Below, piece by piece: positions 28,760 to 39,291 of a stretch of 64,000 nt of DNA; positions within the stretch are counted from its first letter, which is position 1; each line of letters starts with the position of its first letter. The position numbers and the translations under genes are program-made. Source of the DNA: Candidatus Vesicomyidisocius sp. Agig_15_S12 (lineage in GTDB: Bacteria > Pseudomonadota > Gammaproteobacteria > PS1 > Pseudothioglobaceae); NCBI GenBank assembly GCA_021730225.1, contig CP072532.1, positions 889,230 to 953,229 of the forward strand, given 5' to 3'. The notes beneath the pieces were generated by a model. It was not told the origin of the DNA, ran no database searches, and saw only the letters and a list, made by a program, of their open reading frames with translations.

Positions 28760-29941
28760 CTAAATATTAAATAGTTTATTTTCTGAAGCTTGTTTTTGAA
28801 AGTAAGACTTTAAAGTCTTACTTTCATTAATTAGATTCATACCAAAACCACGCAACCATCTAAGTGGTTCATTATTCTCTTTATAAATCCAATTGAGTCC
28901 AGTCATAGTCTTTGCCATAAGTTCATTGTTTAATCTTCTGGATCTAGCATATTTTATTAATACTAAATAATCACCTAAAGGTTTATGATTAGCTTTTATT
29001 TGTTGTGATAATTCGATAACATCAGAAAAACCTAAATTAACCCCTTGACCTCCAAGAGGGTGAATATTATGTGCGGCATCGCCAATTAATACTAAATTAC
29101 ATTTTATGTAATCTTGTGCGCTACGCTCAATGAGCGTAAAGGATTTAATATCACTAACAACTTTAAATCGACTAAATTTATATTCAATACCTTTAGAAAG
29201 TCTATCGGCAAACTGCTTAACTGAAAGTTGTATAAGCTCATCAGCTAAATTATTTTCTGCTGACCAAACAATGGATGCTTGTTTATCACTTAAAGGAAGT
29301 AAAGCAATAATACTGTCTGATAAAAAACGTTGCCAAATTGTATTTTGAAAACTTTGTAAGGATTCAATATTACAAACAATAGCTTTTTGCTGGTAATTAT
29401 TTTCACTAAACTCAATACCTGCTAATTCTCTAACATTTGATTTAGCGCCATCTGCACCAACCAATAAACCACATGTTATTTTATGATTATTATTCAAATC
29501 AACCTGATAACCATTATCAATTTTATTGATAGCGGTGAGTTCTGCACAAATAAATTCAACACTAGTTTTCTCTAATATCGTATACATTGCAGATTGCATA
29601 GCATCATTTTCAATAATATAACCTAATTGGTTAATATCTTCATCTTGACTATGAAAATCTAAACTACCATGAGAATTCTGATCCCAAATATGGATATCGG
29701 TAAACGCATATTTACGCTTAATTAACTTCCAGACACCAATATTTCTTAATAACGTTTCTGATTTAGGTGTAATTGCACTAACACGTGTATGATACTTATC
29801 CTGCAATTTTAGATTAAAATAGTTAGGCTCAATAATAACAATCTTTAAACCCTTGTTAATCATAGATAAGGCAAATGCCTGTCCCACCATACCACCACCA
29901 ATAATAATAATATCATATTGTAAATTATTTTCAGAACTCAT
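28760..29941 (-). CDS. UbiH/UbiI-family FAD monooxygenase
   Basis: Flavoprotein hydroxylase of the UbiH/COQ6 family, adding ring hydroxyls in ubiquinone synthesis. The ADP-binding IIIGGGMVGQAFAL opens the chain, the DG motif LVGADGAKSNVRE is mid-protein, and the GD motif LIGDAAHNIHPLGGQGVNLG lies near residue 285. 393 residues. Which ring position it hydroxylates cannot be told from sequence. Its ATG overlaps the pmbA stop by one base (TAATG), so they are cotranslated. Confidence 0.87.
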   Translation of the reverse strand: MSSENNLQYDIIIIGGGMVGQAFALSMINKGLKIVIIEPNYFNLKLQDKYHTRVSAITPKSETLLRNIGVWKLIKRKYAFTDIHIWDQNSHGSLDFHSQDEDINQLGYIIENDAMQSAMYTILEKTSVEFICAELTAINKIDNGYQVDLNNNHKITCGLLVGADGAKSNVRELAGIEFSENNYQQKAIVCNIESLQSFQNTIWQRFLSDSIIALLPLSDKQASIVWSAENNLADELIQLSVKQFADRLSKGIEYKFSRFKVVSDIKSFTLIERSAQDYIKCNLVLIGDAAHNIHPLGGQGVNLGFSDVIELSQQIKANHKPLGDYLVLIKYARSRRLNNELMAKTMTGLNWIYKENNEPLRWLRGFGMNLINESKTLKSYFQKQASENKLFNI

Positions 29942-31260
29942 TACACTTCTCCTGCAATAGTCATCTGCTGTATTAGAACAGAACCAACTTTAATATTATT
30001 ACGATAATCAATATCCGAACCAATGTGCTCAATACCTAATAGCATTTCTTTAAGATTACCAGCAATTGTAATACCTGATACTGGATATTGAACTGTACCA
30101 TTATCCACCCAAAAACCCAAAGCACCGCGAGAATAATCACCTGTTGTGTAATTTACACCTTGGCCCATCAGTTCAGTTACAACTAAACCTTGGTGCATAT
30201 TTTTAATTACTTCATCAAGACCACCTTCAAATTTATGTTCAATCATAACATTATTCACACCACCTGCATTTGCTGTAGTTTTAAGGCCTAACTGATTAGC
30301 TGAATATTGTCCCATAATATAACTTTGAACCTGACCGCTCTTAACAAAATATTGTTGTTTTTTGAGCACGCCATCTTGGTCAAATGCTTTAGAACCAATA
30401 GTTTTCTTAGCCAGTGGTTTTTCTAATAAACTGATACTACTAGGTATTACTAACTGGTCAACACTATCCAATAAAAACGTTGATTTGTTATATTGTCGAG
30501 CGCCATTTAATGCCCCCATTAATTGTGAAAATAATCCACCAGACAAACGCGGTGTAAAAATAACTGGGCATTTTCTTGATTTTAAAGACCTTGAAGCAAG
30601 CTTATTAAAAGCTAAATTTGCTGCCTTTTTACCTACTACTTCTGGCGACTCTAAATCAAAATTATCCAATGCTACTGTATATTCATAAGCCGTTTGCATA
30701 TCTCTACCTTGTTTAGCAATAATAGAGCAATGCAATGAATGCTTAGCACCTTGTTGTGCAACCATCATGCCATGTGAATTAATATATAAATCCTTACCTT
30801 GAAAACTTGATAATTCAGCACCATCTGAACTATCAATATATTTTTGTTCTAACGCCGCTGTTTCACAACGTTTAGCTAAATCAACACTATGACTCGGATC
30901 TAAATCCCACGGATAATACAAATCTAAATCAGGAGGGTTAAACGCCATTAATTCTTTTGGTGCTAAGCCATTAAATAGATCTTCTTGTGTATATTTAGCA
31001 ATTAGACAAGCAGATTCTATAGTTTTACCAATCCCTTTCTTATTTAAATCCACGCTAGATGCATGTCCTTTTTTGTTACCCATATAAACATTAATATCAA
31101 ACATTTTATCTAAATGATGTTCTAAGATTTCAATTTTACCCAATCGAATAGCAGTAGAAACACCAGAGCTTGAACTTAAAAAAATTTCATAATCAGTAAT
31201 ATCATACTTTTTTAATAAATCAATAGCAAATTGTGCAGTATTTTCTAGTAAAAATGACAT
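29941..31260 (-). CDS. pmbA: PmbA/TldE, TldD-partner metallopeptidase subunit
   Basis: Homologue of TldE/PmbA, which with TldD forms a heterodimeric zinc peptidase that trims unfolded peptides. The family pattern runs across all 439 residues, including the N-terminal YEIFLSSSSGVSTAIR and the glycine-rich C-terminal GVNYTTGDYSRGALGFWV. PmbA itself lacks the zinc motif carried by TldD, as expected. tldD is not in the window. It is followed by the ubiH-type gene with a one-base overlap. Confidence 0.92.
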   Translation of the reverse strand: MSFLLENTAQFAIDLLKKYDITDYEIFLSSSSGVSTAIRLGKIEILEHHLDKMFDINVYMGNKKGHASSVDLNKKGIGKTIESACLIAKYTQEDLFNGLAPKELMAFNPPDLDLYYPWDLDPSHSVDLAKRCETAALEQKYIDSSDGAELSSFQGKDLYINSHGMMVAQQGAKHSLHCSIIAKQGRDMQTAYEYTVALDNFDLESPEVVGKKAANLAFNKLASRSLKSRKCPVIFTPRLSGGLFSQLMGALNGARQYNKSTFLLDSVDQLVIPSSISLLEKPLAKKTIGSKAFDQDGVLKKQQYFVKSGQVQSYIMGQYSANQLGLKTTANAGGVNNVMIEHKFEGGLDEVIKNMHQGLVVTELMGQGVNYTTGDYSRGALGFWVDNGTVQYPVSGITIAGNLKEMLLGIEHIGSDIDYRNNIKVGSVLIQQMTIAGEV

Positions 31261-31295
31261 AATGAAATTATACCAAATAATAAAAATATATCAGC

Positions 31296-32012
31296 TTAGA
31301 AAAAATGCATAATATCATATGTATCCATAAATACCATAGATTGAATTGGCATCCATAATGCCATAATTCCTAATATAATAATCAACAAACCAGATAAGTG
31401 CCGAATCCAAGGCTTTTGGATTAAAAAACCCAACTGAGTAGATAAACTTGACATTAACAACAAACTTGGCAACGTACCTAGTCCAAATGATAACATAATT
31501 AAACCACCTTCAAGCATCGAACCAGATAAAACAGAAAAACTAAGTGCTCCATAAACTAACCCACAAGGAATACCTCCCCATAGCAAACCAATAAAAAATG
31601 CACTTCTAAGATTTCTAATTGGTAAGAACTGTTGAGTTAATGGCTGTAATTTTACCCAAAATTTAGCACCAAATTTTTCCAATATTTGAATATTGAATGA
31701 CCAATTACCAATATATAGCCCAACCATCACCATTAATATACCTGATAATATTCGCAAAACCTTATCAAACACGCTCATTTGTAAGACTTGAGTTAATATC
31801 ATTCCAACTAAGCCAAAAATAGCACCTATTAGTATATAACTTAAAATTCTACCAAAGTTATAATTTAGATGGAAAAGTGCTATTTTTTTTGGATTACTCC
31901 TAACTTTTGAGTCAAGTCCAGCACTAAGCATACCTACTATACCACCACACATTCCTAGACAATGCACGCCACCTAATAGTCCCATTAGAAACACACTAAT
32001 AAGAATACTCAT
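31296..32012 (-). CDS. SafE/UreH-like membrane protein
   Basis: Polytopic membrane protein of 238 residues with about six hydrophobic segments and the signature GGVHCLGMCGGIVG near the N-terminus, of the COG2836 type (sulfite exporter TauE/SafE family, DsbD-like fold). Members often accompany cbb3 oxidase or copper-handling genes; the two cysteines could bind metal. Here no oxidase gene is near. It overlaps the end of corC by one base. A role in metal supply or sulfur export is inference. Confidence 0.78.
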   Translation of the reverse strand: MSILISVFLMGLLGGVHCLGMCGGIVGMLSAGLDSKVRSNPKKIALFHLNYNFGRILSYILIGAIFGLVGMILTQVLQMSVFDKVLRILSGILMVMVGLYIGNWSFNIQILEKFGAKFWVKLQPLTQQFLPIRNLRSAFFIGLLWGGIPCGLVYGALSFSVLSGSMLEGGLIMLSFGLGTLPSLLLMSSLSTQLGFLIQKPWIRHLSGLLIIILGIMALWMPIQSMVFMDTYDIMHFF

Positions 32013-32860
32013 TAAACATTATTACCATTTATAGAACGTTCCACTTCAAGTAAATGAATACGTCTAGAATCAGTTTTTAAAATTTTAAAATTAAAGCCCT
32101 GTAGCGATATTTCATCCATTTGCTGAGGCAAACGAGTAAATCCTTTAATTACCAAACCAGCTACTGTATCAAGATTTTCAACTTGCAACTTCACCTTAAA
32201 AAACTCATCAAATTCCTCAATAGGGGTATTGGCCTTAAGAAGAAATCTACCTTCACCAAAATCAATAATATTATCTTCTTCCAAATCATGCTCATCTTCA
32301 ATCTCTCCTACGATTTGTTCTAATACATCTTCTAACGTTACTAAACCTGCAATTTCTCCATATTCATCCATCACAATTGCCATATGTGATTTTTTTTGTT
32401 GAAAATCTCTTAATAATGCACCAAGGGTTTTACTTTCTGGTACAAAGAGAGAATCTCTTAAATATTGTTTATAATTAAACTCAAAGTTCTGCTCTTCTGC
32501 CAAAAACCCAAGCAAATCCTTAGCCAAAATTACACCTTGTATTTTATTTTTATCACTATTAATAATTGGGAATCTAGAGTGTGAGGATTTAATCATAATA
32601 TCAAGCAATTCTTTAGTGGTTGATTGATGCTCAATCATCACCATCTTGGATTTTGGCACCATTACATCGCGAACTTCTAACTTTTCAAGCTGCATTGTAC
32701 CTTCAATAATTGAGCGAGAATGAGAGTCAATAATATAATTTTCCTCCGCTTCTTTAAGCATTTTCAAAAGTTCATCACTTGAACGTAGTGGTATATGCAG
32801 GTAACGTTCTTTAAGTCTTTGTAAAAAGAAGGGTTTCAGTGAAAATTGTTCTTTATTCAT
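32012..32860 (-). CDS. corC: CorC/YbeX-type CBS-domain protein
   Basis: Cytosolic protein with two CBS domains (about residues 68-190: VMVPKSKMVMIE, MDEYGEIAGLVTLEDVLEQIVGEI) and a C-terminal CorC/HlyC domain. It has no membrane DUF21 domain, matching short YbeX-like proteins linked to magnesium/cobalt efflux and ribosome function. 282 residues. In E. coli the gene is next to ybeY and lnt; here it heads a pair with the SafE-like gene. Confidence 0.87.
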   Translation of the reverse strand: MNKEQFSLKPFFLQRLKERYLHIPLRSSDELLKMLKEAEENYIIDSHSRSIIEGTMQLEKLEVRDVMVPKSKMVMIEHQSTTKELLDIMIKSSHSRFPIINSDKNKIQGVILAKDLLGFLAEEQNFEFNYKQYLRDSLFVPESKTLGALLRDFQQKKSHMAIVMDEYGEIAGLVTLEDVLEQIVGEIEDEHDLEEDNIIDFGEGRFLLKANTPIEEFDEFFKVKLQVENLDTVAGLVIKGFTRLPQQMDEISLQGFNFKILKTDSRRIHLLEVERSINGNNV

Positions 32861-32898
32861 TAACGCCTATATAAATTATAGAATTATTTTCACAAAGT

Positions 32899-33195
32899 TC
32901 AAGTTTTTTTACCACTACGCATCATTTTTCCTTGTGCAGCCCTCTCCTTACGTATGACTTTAGGGTCAGCAATTAATGGACGATAAATTTCAATCCTATC
33001 TTTTTCCCTAAGCACCGTATCAAGTTTAACAATTTTACCGAAAATACCAGTTTTTTGTTTAATAAGATCAATCTCTGGGTATATACTCAATATACTAGAC
33101 AGCTTAATAGCTTGCTGTAAAGTTGTTCCTTCACTTATTTCTAATTCAAACAAAGTCTGCCTATCTCTTAAGGCATAAACAACCTCAATTTTCAT
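32899..33195 (-). CDS. rnfH: RnfH-family ubiquitin-like protein
   Basis: Small beta-grasp protein of the RnfH family, function uncertain. Conserved features are [24 protein letters not shown] and [14 protein letters not shown], followed by a basic tail. I chose the ATG at 33195 (98 residues), which gives the usual N-terminus; upstream codons add unmatched residues. It overlaps the 3' end of hisA by 11 bases. In many gammaproteobacteria it accompanies ratA and smpB, which are absent here. Confidence 0.87.
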   Translation of the reverse strand: MKIEVVYALRDRQTLFELEISEGTTLQQAIKLSSILSIYPEIDLIKQKTGIFGKIVKLDTVLREKDRIEIYRPLIADPKVIRKERAAQGKMMRSGKKT

Positions 33196-33916
33196 CGCAA
33201 AGTTGTTGTGCTTGTTTAAAATCAAGTGTACCTTCATAAATTGCACGCCCAGTAATCACCCCCATAATACCAAAATGTACCTTGGTTAATAATCCAATAA
33301 TATCTTCTATATTAGTAATTCCTCCTGAGGCGATAATAGGGATTGAAATTTGCTTAGCAAGATTAACTATTGCCTCAACATTCATTCCCTGCATCATTCC
33401 ATCACGTGCAATATCTGTATAAACAATAGAATTAATCCCATCTTGTTCAAATTTTTTAGATAAATCTACCACATTCAAATTCGTTTTTTGTACCCAACCT
33501 TTTGTCGCTACTAAACCATCATTTGCATCCAAACCTACAATCACCTTATTAGGGAATTCACGACATAATTCAGATACAAATTCAGGGTTTGTTACCGCCA
33601 TTGTACCAATAATCAAATAACTAATTCCTGCTTCAATATAAGTATTAGCAATTTTAATATTGCGAATACCGCCACCAATCTGAATTGGCAAATCAGGAAA
33701 TGCCGATACAATCTCAATTACACTAGCTATATTAACAGGTCTTCCTTCAAATGCACCATTAAGATCCACTAAATGCAACCTACGCGCACCTTGCTCTACC
33801 CACTGCGTTGCTATTTCAATAGGATTACTAGAAAATACCGTTGTATCCTCCATCAAACCTTGCCTTAAACGAACACATTGTCCATCTTTTAAATCTATTG
33901 CTGGAATAACAATCAT
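33185..33916 (-). CDS. hisA: ProFAR isomerase (phosphoribosylformimino isomerase)
   Basis: TIM-barrel isomerase of histidine synthesis. N-terminal [17 protein letters not shown] with the catalytic aspartate, the second catalytic aspartate in [12 protein letters not shown], and phosphate-binding GGGIRN and ASGGI loops are intact. ATG at 33916 with an AAGAGA ribosome site gives 243 residues; an upstream TTG is less likely. It is separated from hisB-hisH and has no hisF partner here. Confidence 0.94.
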   Translation of the reverse strand: MIVIPAIDLKDGQCVRLRQGLMEDTTVFSSNPIEIATQWVEQGARRLHLVDLNGAFEGRPVNIASVIEIVSAFPDLPIQIGGGIRNIKIANTYIEAGISYLIIGTMAVTNPEFVSELCREFPNKVIVGLDANDGLVATKGWVQKTNLNVVDLSKKFEQDGINSIVYTDIARDGMMQGMNVEAIVNLAKQISIPIIASGGITNIEDIIGLLTKVHFGIMGVITGRAIYEGTLDFKQAQQLCDEN

Positions 33917-33943
33917 ATTTCTCTTAATTATTGTATTAAACAA

Positions 33944-35889
33944 TACCCAATCACTTTGCCCAACATGATGATTAGCATGCTAACTATTTCTAAAATTTGA
34001 TAATAAACCCTAATAAACAAGTGCATATTATTAATCTATACATTTTAATAACCGTTTATTTTCCTTGTTCTTCTATTCTCATATTATAACTTTTAGACAC
34101 TTATCTTTCTTATGAGATTTACTATTCTTAATATATTTTATATTGCATAATACCTACTTTAACAATAGGAAAAGTATATTTAACAATATGTCAATTTAAT
34201 TAAGATATTTGTTAATATAAGATTTTCTCTCTTTAGGTATTTTATATACACTAAAACTACATTCGCCATATTTATAAACTCTTTTGAGTCAAAAATTAAC
34301 ATAACATTTACAATCATAATGCAACATGATGAAACTTTTTTTAAATCAAAAAAGTAAATTTGATGTTATAAAAATCAGCAATAATTAATAAATACTATTT
34401 AAATTACATAGCATATAAACTGCCTTTTACTTCAAAATATGACAGTAAAAAGCGTTTAATTTATCTCATTTAAAAGCTTGTTATAATTTGATAAGTCAAA
34501 TGTGTACCCTTTCACAAGAGAAGTAGTTACTTTAACCACTCTCTTATTAAAATAAAATCAATCTTATCATACTAGGTTTTATCCCTATAATTAACAACAA
34601 TTTAGCTTGCTTCTTTGAAAATATTGTTAACGAAAATTTTTTATTTTAAAACATGTTCTATAAACCTTTTAAATGGTTACCCATCTACTACTTTATCGCT
34701 TTTACCATAAATAATTTATAAAAATAGCAATTATACTAGCTCCTACAAAAAAATTTCCAGATACAATTACTATTCACATTGATTGATACCATCAATTTTA
34801 ATATAGTTTACATCATTTTCAAGCAGTACGTCTTCTGAAAGAAATGGCGTATTTTTTCTTGCTTAGCTACTATATTATACTTCATTTATAAGTCTTGTCA
34901 TGGAATCTAAAAACAAGTAATGATTTTCCATTAATAAGTATCCAAGCTAAACCATAACAAACTGCAGTAATGAATTTTTACTTTGATAAGAGTGTTAGTG
35001 AATATTATTAATATTAGGAATTAATAGACAAATCAGACATCCTTACAAACTTCAAGGTAAAATGCCACATAATCATAAAACTAGATTATGATAATTTAAA
35101 AGTAGGTTATAACGAATCAATAACTTCCAGCCATTATATTATTCTAACCATTCCTATATTTATATTACTTTAAGAATCATTAAATAACACGAGATAAATG
35201 AATCTTTAGTTCAACGAACTATAGTTTTGTTGGTAATTAAGTAAGTTTTAAATACCTTAAATACCTTAAATACTTTACCAGTACCCCTTATCACATGCCC
35301 CCTTTATCACATGATTAAAGATAAGTGTTCTATAAAATATAGTTCTACCTGAGTAAAATAGGCTGATTAAAAATCATACCCGCTACTTATGACAATAATT
35401 TCAATTACATATTTTAGCGTGATATTAATTCTTAATTCAAAAGGATCATTATTATCAACTAGCTATCTATTAAAATAAATTCACATCTATAAATAATAGG
35501 TTACTAACCAATAAATATTATAATGCAAGACTTAATTTGGCAGGATACTTATCTTACTTAACTACTTACAATAATAGTTAGTAATAATCTTTCAGATGTA
35601 TAAATTCAATTCTTCATAAAATTTAAATAAGCTAGAATCAATACTTTGTTTAATTTATTTAAAATCCAGTAGCAATCCAATAGTAATGTAGAAATTATAT
35701 ATAGTATATTTACAACAATCATCCATTTTGGAAAAAATTTAAACTTTAAAGTCATAATTCTACTACGCACATAATCTTTACTTTTACACAAACCAACTAT
35801 CGGAAACTATAGCAAGTCAACCTCTTAGATATACACTTCAATAGTTAACAGTGTGATACATCATGCCTTATTAATGTGTAGAAAACAAT
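33944..35889 (+). other. Longest gene-free stretch, 1.9 kb, with gene remnants
   Basis: No intact recognised gene. Broken minus-strand frames at 34770-34977 look like relics of coding DNA. A 9-bp unit TAAATACCT is repeated three times at 35249-35275 (third copy with one change). A near-repeat ending TTATCACATG occurs twice at 35284-35313. A 61-codon hydrophobic frame at 35606-35791 (minus, TTG start) is too weak to call. The rest is unstructured AT-rich DNA. Confidence 0.55.
34770..34977 (-). pseudogene. Remnant of an unidentified protein gene
   Basis: Two neighbouring frames carry protein-like text. The upstream one (34882-34977, ending in TGA) reads AVCYGLAWILINGKSLLV followed by FRFHDKTYK. 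The second (34770-34901) has an ATG, stops at codons 9 and 13, and then 30 clean codons including FLSEDVLLENDVNYIKIDG before TAG. A frameshift plus point nonsense changes in one ancestral gene would explain both. I cannot name the family. Confidence 0.4.
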
Positions 35890-36915
35890 TTATTTAATTT
35901 GACTCAATTCTTCTATATTCCATCTAGGCTTAATATTAATTTCATAATTGGTATCACACTGTCCATGACTTAAACGAAAATGCCCAGCTAAAGCTATCAT
36001 AGCACCATTGTCAGTACAAAACTCTTGCCTTGGATAAAAAATATTTATACCTACTTTTCTACCCATTTGGTTAAGTTTCTTACGCAAAGATAAATTTGCA
36101 CTAACGCCGCCTGCAACCACAAGTGTTATTCTTCCAGTCTTCTCTAATGCCCTTCTACACTTAATCATAAGTATTTGCGTAGTAGCAACTTCAAAAGCTT
36201 TAGCAATATCTGATTTTTTATTAGGATGTTTAGTAAAAGTATTACGCGCAAACGTTTTTAAACCACTAAAACTAAAATCAAGTCCAGGACGGTCAACCAT
36301 AGGAAGTGGAAACTTAAAAGTATTAATATCACCTTCTTTAGCAAGCATTTCTAAAGCAGGACCGCCAGGATAACCTAAACCTAAAATTTTTGCTGTTTTA
36401 TCAAACGCCTCGCCTACTGCATCATCTAAAGATCTGCCTAAAATTTTGTATTCACCAATGGCTTTAACATCAATTAACATAGTATGACCACCTGAAACTA
36501 ACAAAGCTACAAAAGGGAATTTAGGCTGAGACTCTTCCAGTAAAGGTGCTAGTAAATGTCCTTCCATATGGTGTACAGCTAAAGACGGAACATTCAAACT
36601 CCAGGCCAAAGATTTAGCCAACGCACTTCCTACCAAAAGCGCACCTGCCAAGCCTGGTCCAGCTGTATAAGCAACCCCACTTAAATCTTGCAAGGTAAAT
36701 TTTGCATTTGTTAAAACTGTTTTAATTAAAGGTAACACTCTTTGAATATGATCACGCGATGCCAACTCAGGAACCACACCACCGTATTCACTATGGATTT
36801 CAACAGATGAAAATAACTGATGACCAATAAGACCAAGCTCAGAATGGTATAATCCAACACCTGTTTCATCACAAGAACTTTCTATGCCTAGCGTAATAAA
36901 ATCAAGTTTAGCCAT
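35890..36915 (-). CDS. tsaD: tRNA N6-adenosine threonylcarbamoyltransferase
   Basis: Transfers threonylcarbamoyl to A37 of ANN-reading tRNAs together with TsaB, TsaE and TsaC. The metal-binding HHMEGHLLA motif, the N-terminal [15 protein letters not shown], and the ATP-binding VSGGHTML and [12 protein letters not shown] are intact. 341 residues, standard length. It is the first feature after the long spacer; the usual rpsU neighbour is absent. Confidence 0.96.
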   Translation of the reverse strand: MAKLDFITLGIESSCDETGVGLYHSELGLIGHQLFSSVEIHSEYGGVVPELASRDHIQRVLPLIKTVLTNAKFTLQDLSGVAYTAGPGLAGALLVGSALAKSLAWSLNVPSLAVHHMEGHLLAPLLEESQPKFPFVALLVSGGHTMLIDVKAIGEYKILGRSLDDAVGEAFDKTAKILGLGYPGGPALEMLAKEGDINTFKFPLPMVDRPGLDFSFSGLKTFARNTFTKHPNKKSDIAKAFEVATTQILMIKCRRALEKTGRITLVVAGGVSANLSLRKKLNQMGRKVGINIFYPRQEFCTDNGAMIALAGHFRLSHGQCDTNYEINIKPRWNIEELSQIK

Positions 36916-36951
36916 TTATTAATCGTAATGAATATACATTGTAAAATAGGA

Positions 36952-37674
36952 TCATACTCCTCCTAAATAAACTTCACGAACCATTTCATTGCAAAGGATT
37001 TGTTCTTTACTACCCTCTGCAATAATAACCCCATTATGTAATACATAGGAGTTATTGCAAGTATCTAGCATTTCACGATAATTATGATCCGTAATTAAGA
37101 TGCCAATATCTTGATCTTTCAAATAGAAAATAATTTTTTGAATATCTACTACAGAAATTGGATCGACCCCTGAAAATGGTTCATCAAGTAATATAAATTT
37201 TGGATTCATTGCCAGTGCTCTAGCACTTTCTACTCTTCTTCTTTCACCCCCAGATAAGCTAACGCCGTTAATATGACGAATGTGTTCAATACTAAACTCT
37301 CTTAATAATTTCTCCAATCTATGTACTCTCTGTATTTTATCAAAATTAGAGTTTAGTTGTAACACTGCCATAATATTATTTTCTACAGAAAGATTACGAA
37401 AAATAGAAGGCTCCTGAGGTAAATAACTAAGTCCTAAATCAGCACGCTTATGCATTGGCAAATGATCAATTCTCTTATTGTTTAAGTATACCTTTCCTGA
37501 ATTTGCTTTAACCAAACCACAAGTAACATAAAAACAAGTAGTTTTTCCTGCACCATTTGGACCTAATAATCCAACCACCTCACCACTTCTCACAAAAAAT
37601 GACACATCATTAACTACATTCCTACCTGAATAAGATTTACTAATATTTTGTATGATTAAAGCGTTACTAGTCAT
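36952..37674 (-). CDS. lptB: LPS export ABC transporter ATPase
   Basis: Cytoplasmic ATPase of the LptB2FGC complex that drives lipopolysaccharide to the outer membrane. Walker [10 protein letters not shown], signature [10 protein letters not shown], Walker [14 protein letters not shown] and the H-loop LITDHN are all present, and the C-terminus ends with the family-typical [11 protein letters not shown] at 37674 gives 240 residues aligning with E. coli; a TTG at 37683 is an alternative. The usual upstream lptA/lptC are not recognisable in the adjacent spacer. Confidence 0.93.
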   Translation of the reverse strand: MTSNALIIQNISKSYSGRNVVNDVSFFVRSGEVVGLLGPNGAGKTTCFYVTCGLVKANSGKVYLNNKRIDHLPMHKRADLGLSYLPQEPSIFRNLSVENNIMAVLQLNSNFDKIQRVHRLEKLLREFSIEHIRHINGVSLSGGERRRVESARALAMNPKFILLDEPFSGVDPISVVDIQKIIFYLKDQDIGILITDHNYREMLDTCNNSYVLHNGVIIAEGSKEQILCNEMVREVYLGGV

Positions 37675-37683
37675 AAATAACAA

Positions 37684-38094
37684 ATATTAATTATTTTAAC
37701 AGTTCTAGTCATTAATCTAAACCAAACAATAAGCAAGAATGCGTAAATATTAGAATACAAAACACTATTGTTAATATTGAATAAAAACCTAATTTAAAAC
37801 AAAATCTAAAAGGTACCACATTAAAAATAACATTTCTAGTTACAATAATATGAACATATTTGAAAACATTAAAAGCACCATAATCCTAAACAAATAACTC
37901 AGTTACAAATGAAAAATTAAAATAGATATTTTTGCTAAAATGATTAATGATTTTATTTAAAGCGAGTAAGAAAATTATCACAATCGATAGGAGTTAAGTT
38001 ACTATAAAATATAAATTCATCACAAATTATTCTAAAAGATATCTTTAACTAAAACATTAGTTCAATAATAAACTAAATAGTACATCAATTAACA
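37684..38094 (+). other. Spacer of 411 bases upstream of lptB
   Basis: lptC and lptA usually precede lptB, but no such gene can be read here. A Phe-rich minus-strand frame at 37712-37819 looks vaguely like a signal peptide and stops before lptB; Phe/Ile frames of this type are common by chance in AT-rich DNA. No other feature. Confidence 0.5.
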
Positions 38095-38853
38095 TTAACA
38101 AAGATGTAAAAATTCAGATGAATAAACCAGTTTAATGCCACATTGAGTTTCAACTAACAAAACTCCTTCGTGATTGATACCAAGACAAGTACCACTAAAC
38201 AACTGCATTTTATTTGTATGCTTAACCTGCTTACCTAATAAATAATCTATTTTAGACCACTGGTTATAAAACTCATCAAAACCACTTGATTCAAAAATAT
38301 CCAGATATTCTAATATCTTGTTAATTAAATTTTTACTTAAGTGAAGCTTATCAATCGGTATTAAAATTATTTTTTTTAAATCTATCCAAGGCGTTTCACA
38401 CTGAAAATCTTTATTAAAATCAACATTTAGTCCTAAACCAATAATGACTGAATAATAGTCGCCTTGAAGTGAATTCTCAATCAAAATACCTGCTAATTTC
38501 TTATCCTTAAAATAAAGATCATTTGGCCATTTAAGTTTCAAATCACAAATATCATATTTTTCTAACACATCAACTAATGCAAGACCAACCACCAAACTTA
38601 ATCCGCTCAATAAAATTCTACTAAGAAAAACACGACGTATTGATAAAATGATACTTGCATCTTTCTGACTCAACCATTTCCTATTATATTGGCCTTTTCC
38701 ACAAGTTTGTTCAGAAGTAATACAAACTTGCGTTTTCATACAAAAAGCTAACTGGGCTAAATAATCGTTAGTGCTAGATATTGAATCAAAAACAAAACAT
38801 TGAATATCATCACTCAAATAACTTGATAGATTTGTATAATTATAAGTATTCAA
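38095..38853 (-). CDS. birA: Biotin--[acetyl-CoA-carboxylase] ligase
   Basis: Attaches biotin to the carboxyl-carrier protein of acetyl-CoA carboxylase. The catalytic region shows SISSTNDYL, GKGQYNRKW in place of the usual GRGRxGRxW, and KLKWPNDLYFKDKKLAGILIE with the catalytic lysine. 252 residues; it begins directly with the ligase domain and lacks the N-terminal helix-turn-helix of E. coli BirA, so it cannot repress biotin genes. The substitutions in the biotinyl-AMP loop are notable but the loop glycines are kept. Confidence 0.88.
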   Translation of the reverse strand: MNTYNYTNLSSYLSDDIQCFVFDSISSTNDYLAQLAFCMKTQVCITSEQTCGKGQYNRKWLSQKDASIILSIRRVFLSRILLSGLSLVVGLALVDVLEKYDICDLKLKWPNDLYFKDKKLAGILIENSLQGDYYSVIIGLGLNVDFNKDFQCETPWIDLKKIILIPIDKLHLSKNLINKILEYLDIFESSGFDEFYNQWSKIDYLLGKQVKHTNKMQLFSGTCLGINHEGVLLVETQCGIKLVYSSEFLHLC

Positions 38854-38934
38854 GCAAAATGCTAAATCTTAACTAAAGTTATGGTTTTTTATAATTTACG
38901 TTTAGCAACTCCAAGGATTATTTTTAATAAGTAT

Positions 38935-38966
38935 GTTATATGTACCTTTAGTTATATGTACCTTTA
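38935..38966 (+). repeat. Perfect 16-bp tandem duplication
   Basis: GTTATATGTACCTTTA occurs twice head to tail without a mismatch in the birA-truA spacer, suggesting a recent duplication. Confidence 0.85.
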
Positions 38967-39267
38967 AATAAAGGAGACAGAAAATGATGTTTTGATGATT
39001 ATCTACAATTATATAAATCTCTCCAATTTGCTTAATCAAAAACTATAAGTAGCATAAATGATAAACACTTTCACTCTGTTACAGAGCCTATATTCTATAT
39101 CCATCTCCTATCCAACTAGCTTACAATAAAGGCATTCATAGCAAGTTCTGTTAACTCCTGATTCAGAAGTTTAATTTAAAACTTCAATAATTAAACCCAA
39201 AAAAATAATAAACACAATTAATAAATTATTTATTAAAAAGTAACTTACTAAACAAAATTCTCAACTT

Positions 39268-39291
39268 AACCTACTAACCTACTAACCTACT
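39268..39291 (+). repeat. 8-bp unit repeated three times
   Basis: AACCTACT is repeated three times exactly, followed by a partial copy. A slippage-prone array; no coding context. Confidence 0.85.

Noticed and set aside
35606..35791. 61-codon hydrophobic frame on the minus strand after tsaD
   Set aside because: TTG start without ribosome site, Ile/Leu/Lys-rich composition expected by chance in AT-rich DNA, no recognised family.
37712..37819. 35-codon Phe-rich frame before lptB resembling a signal peptide (lptA relic?)
   Set aside because: Runs of TTT codons are open by chance here, and nothing downstream of the supposed signal matches LptA.
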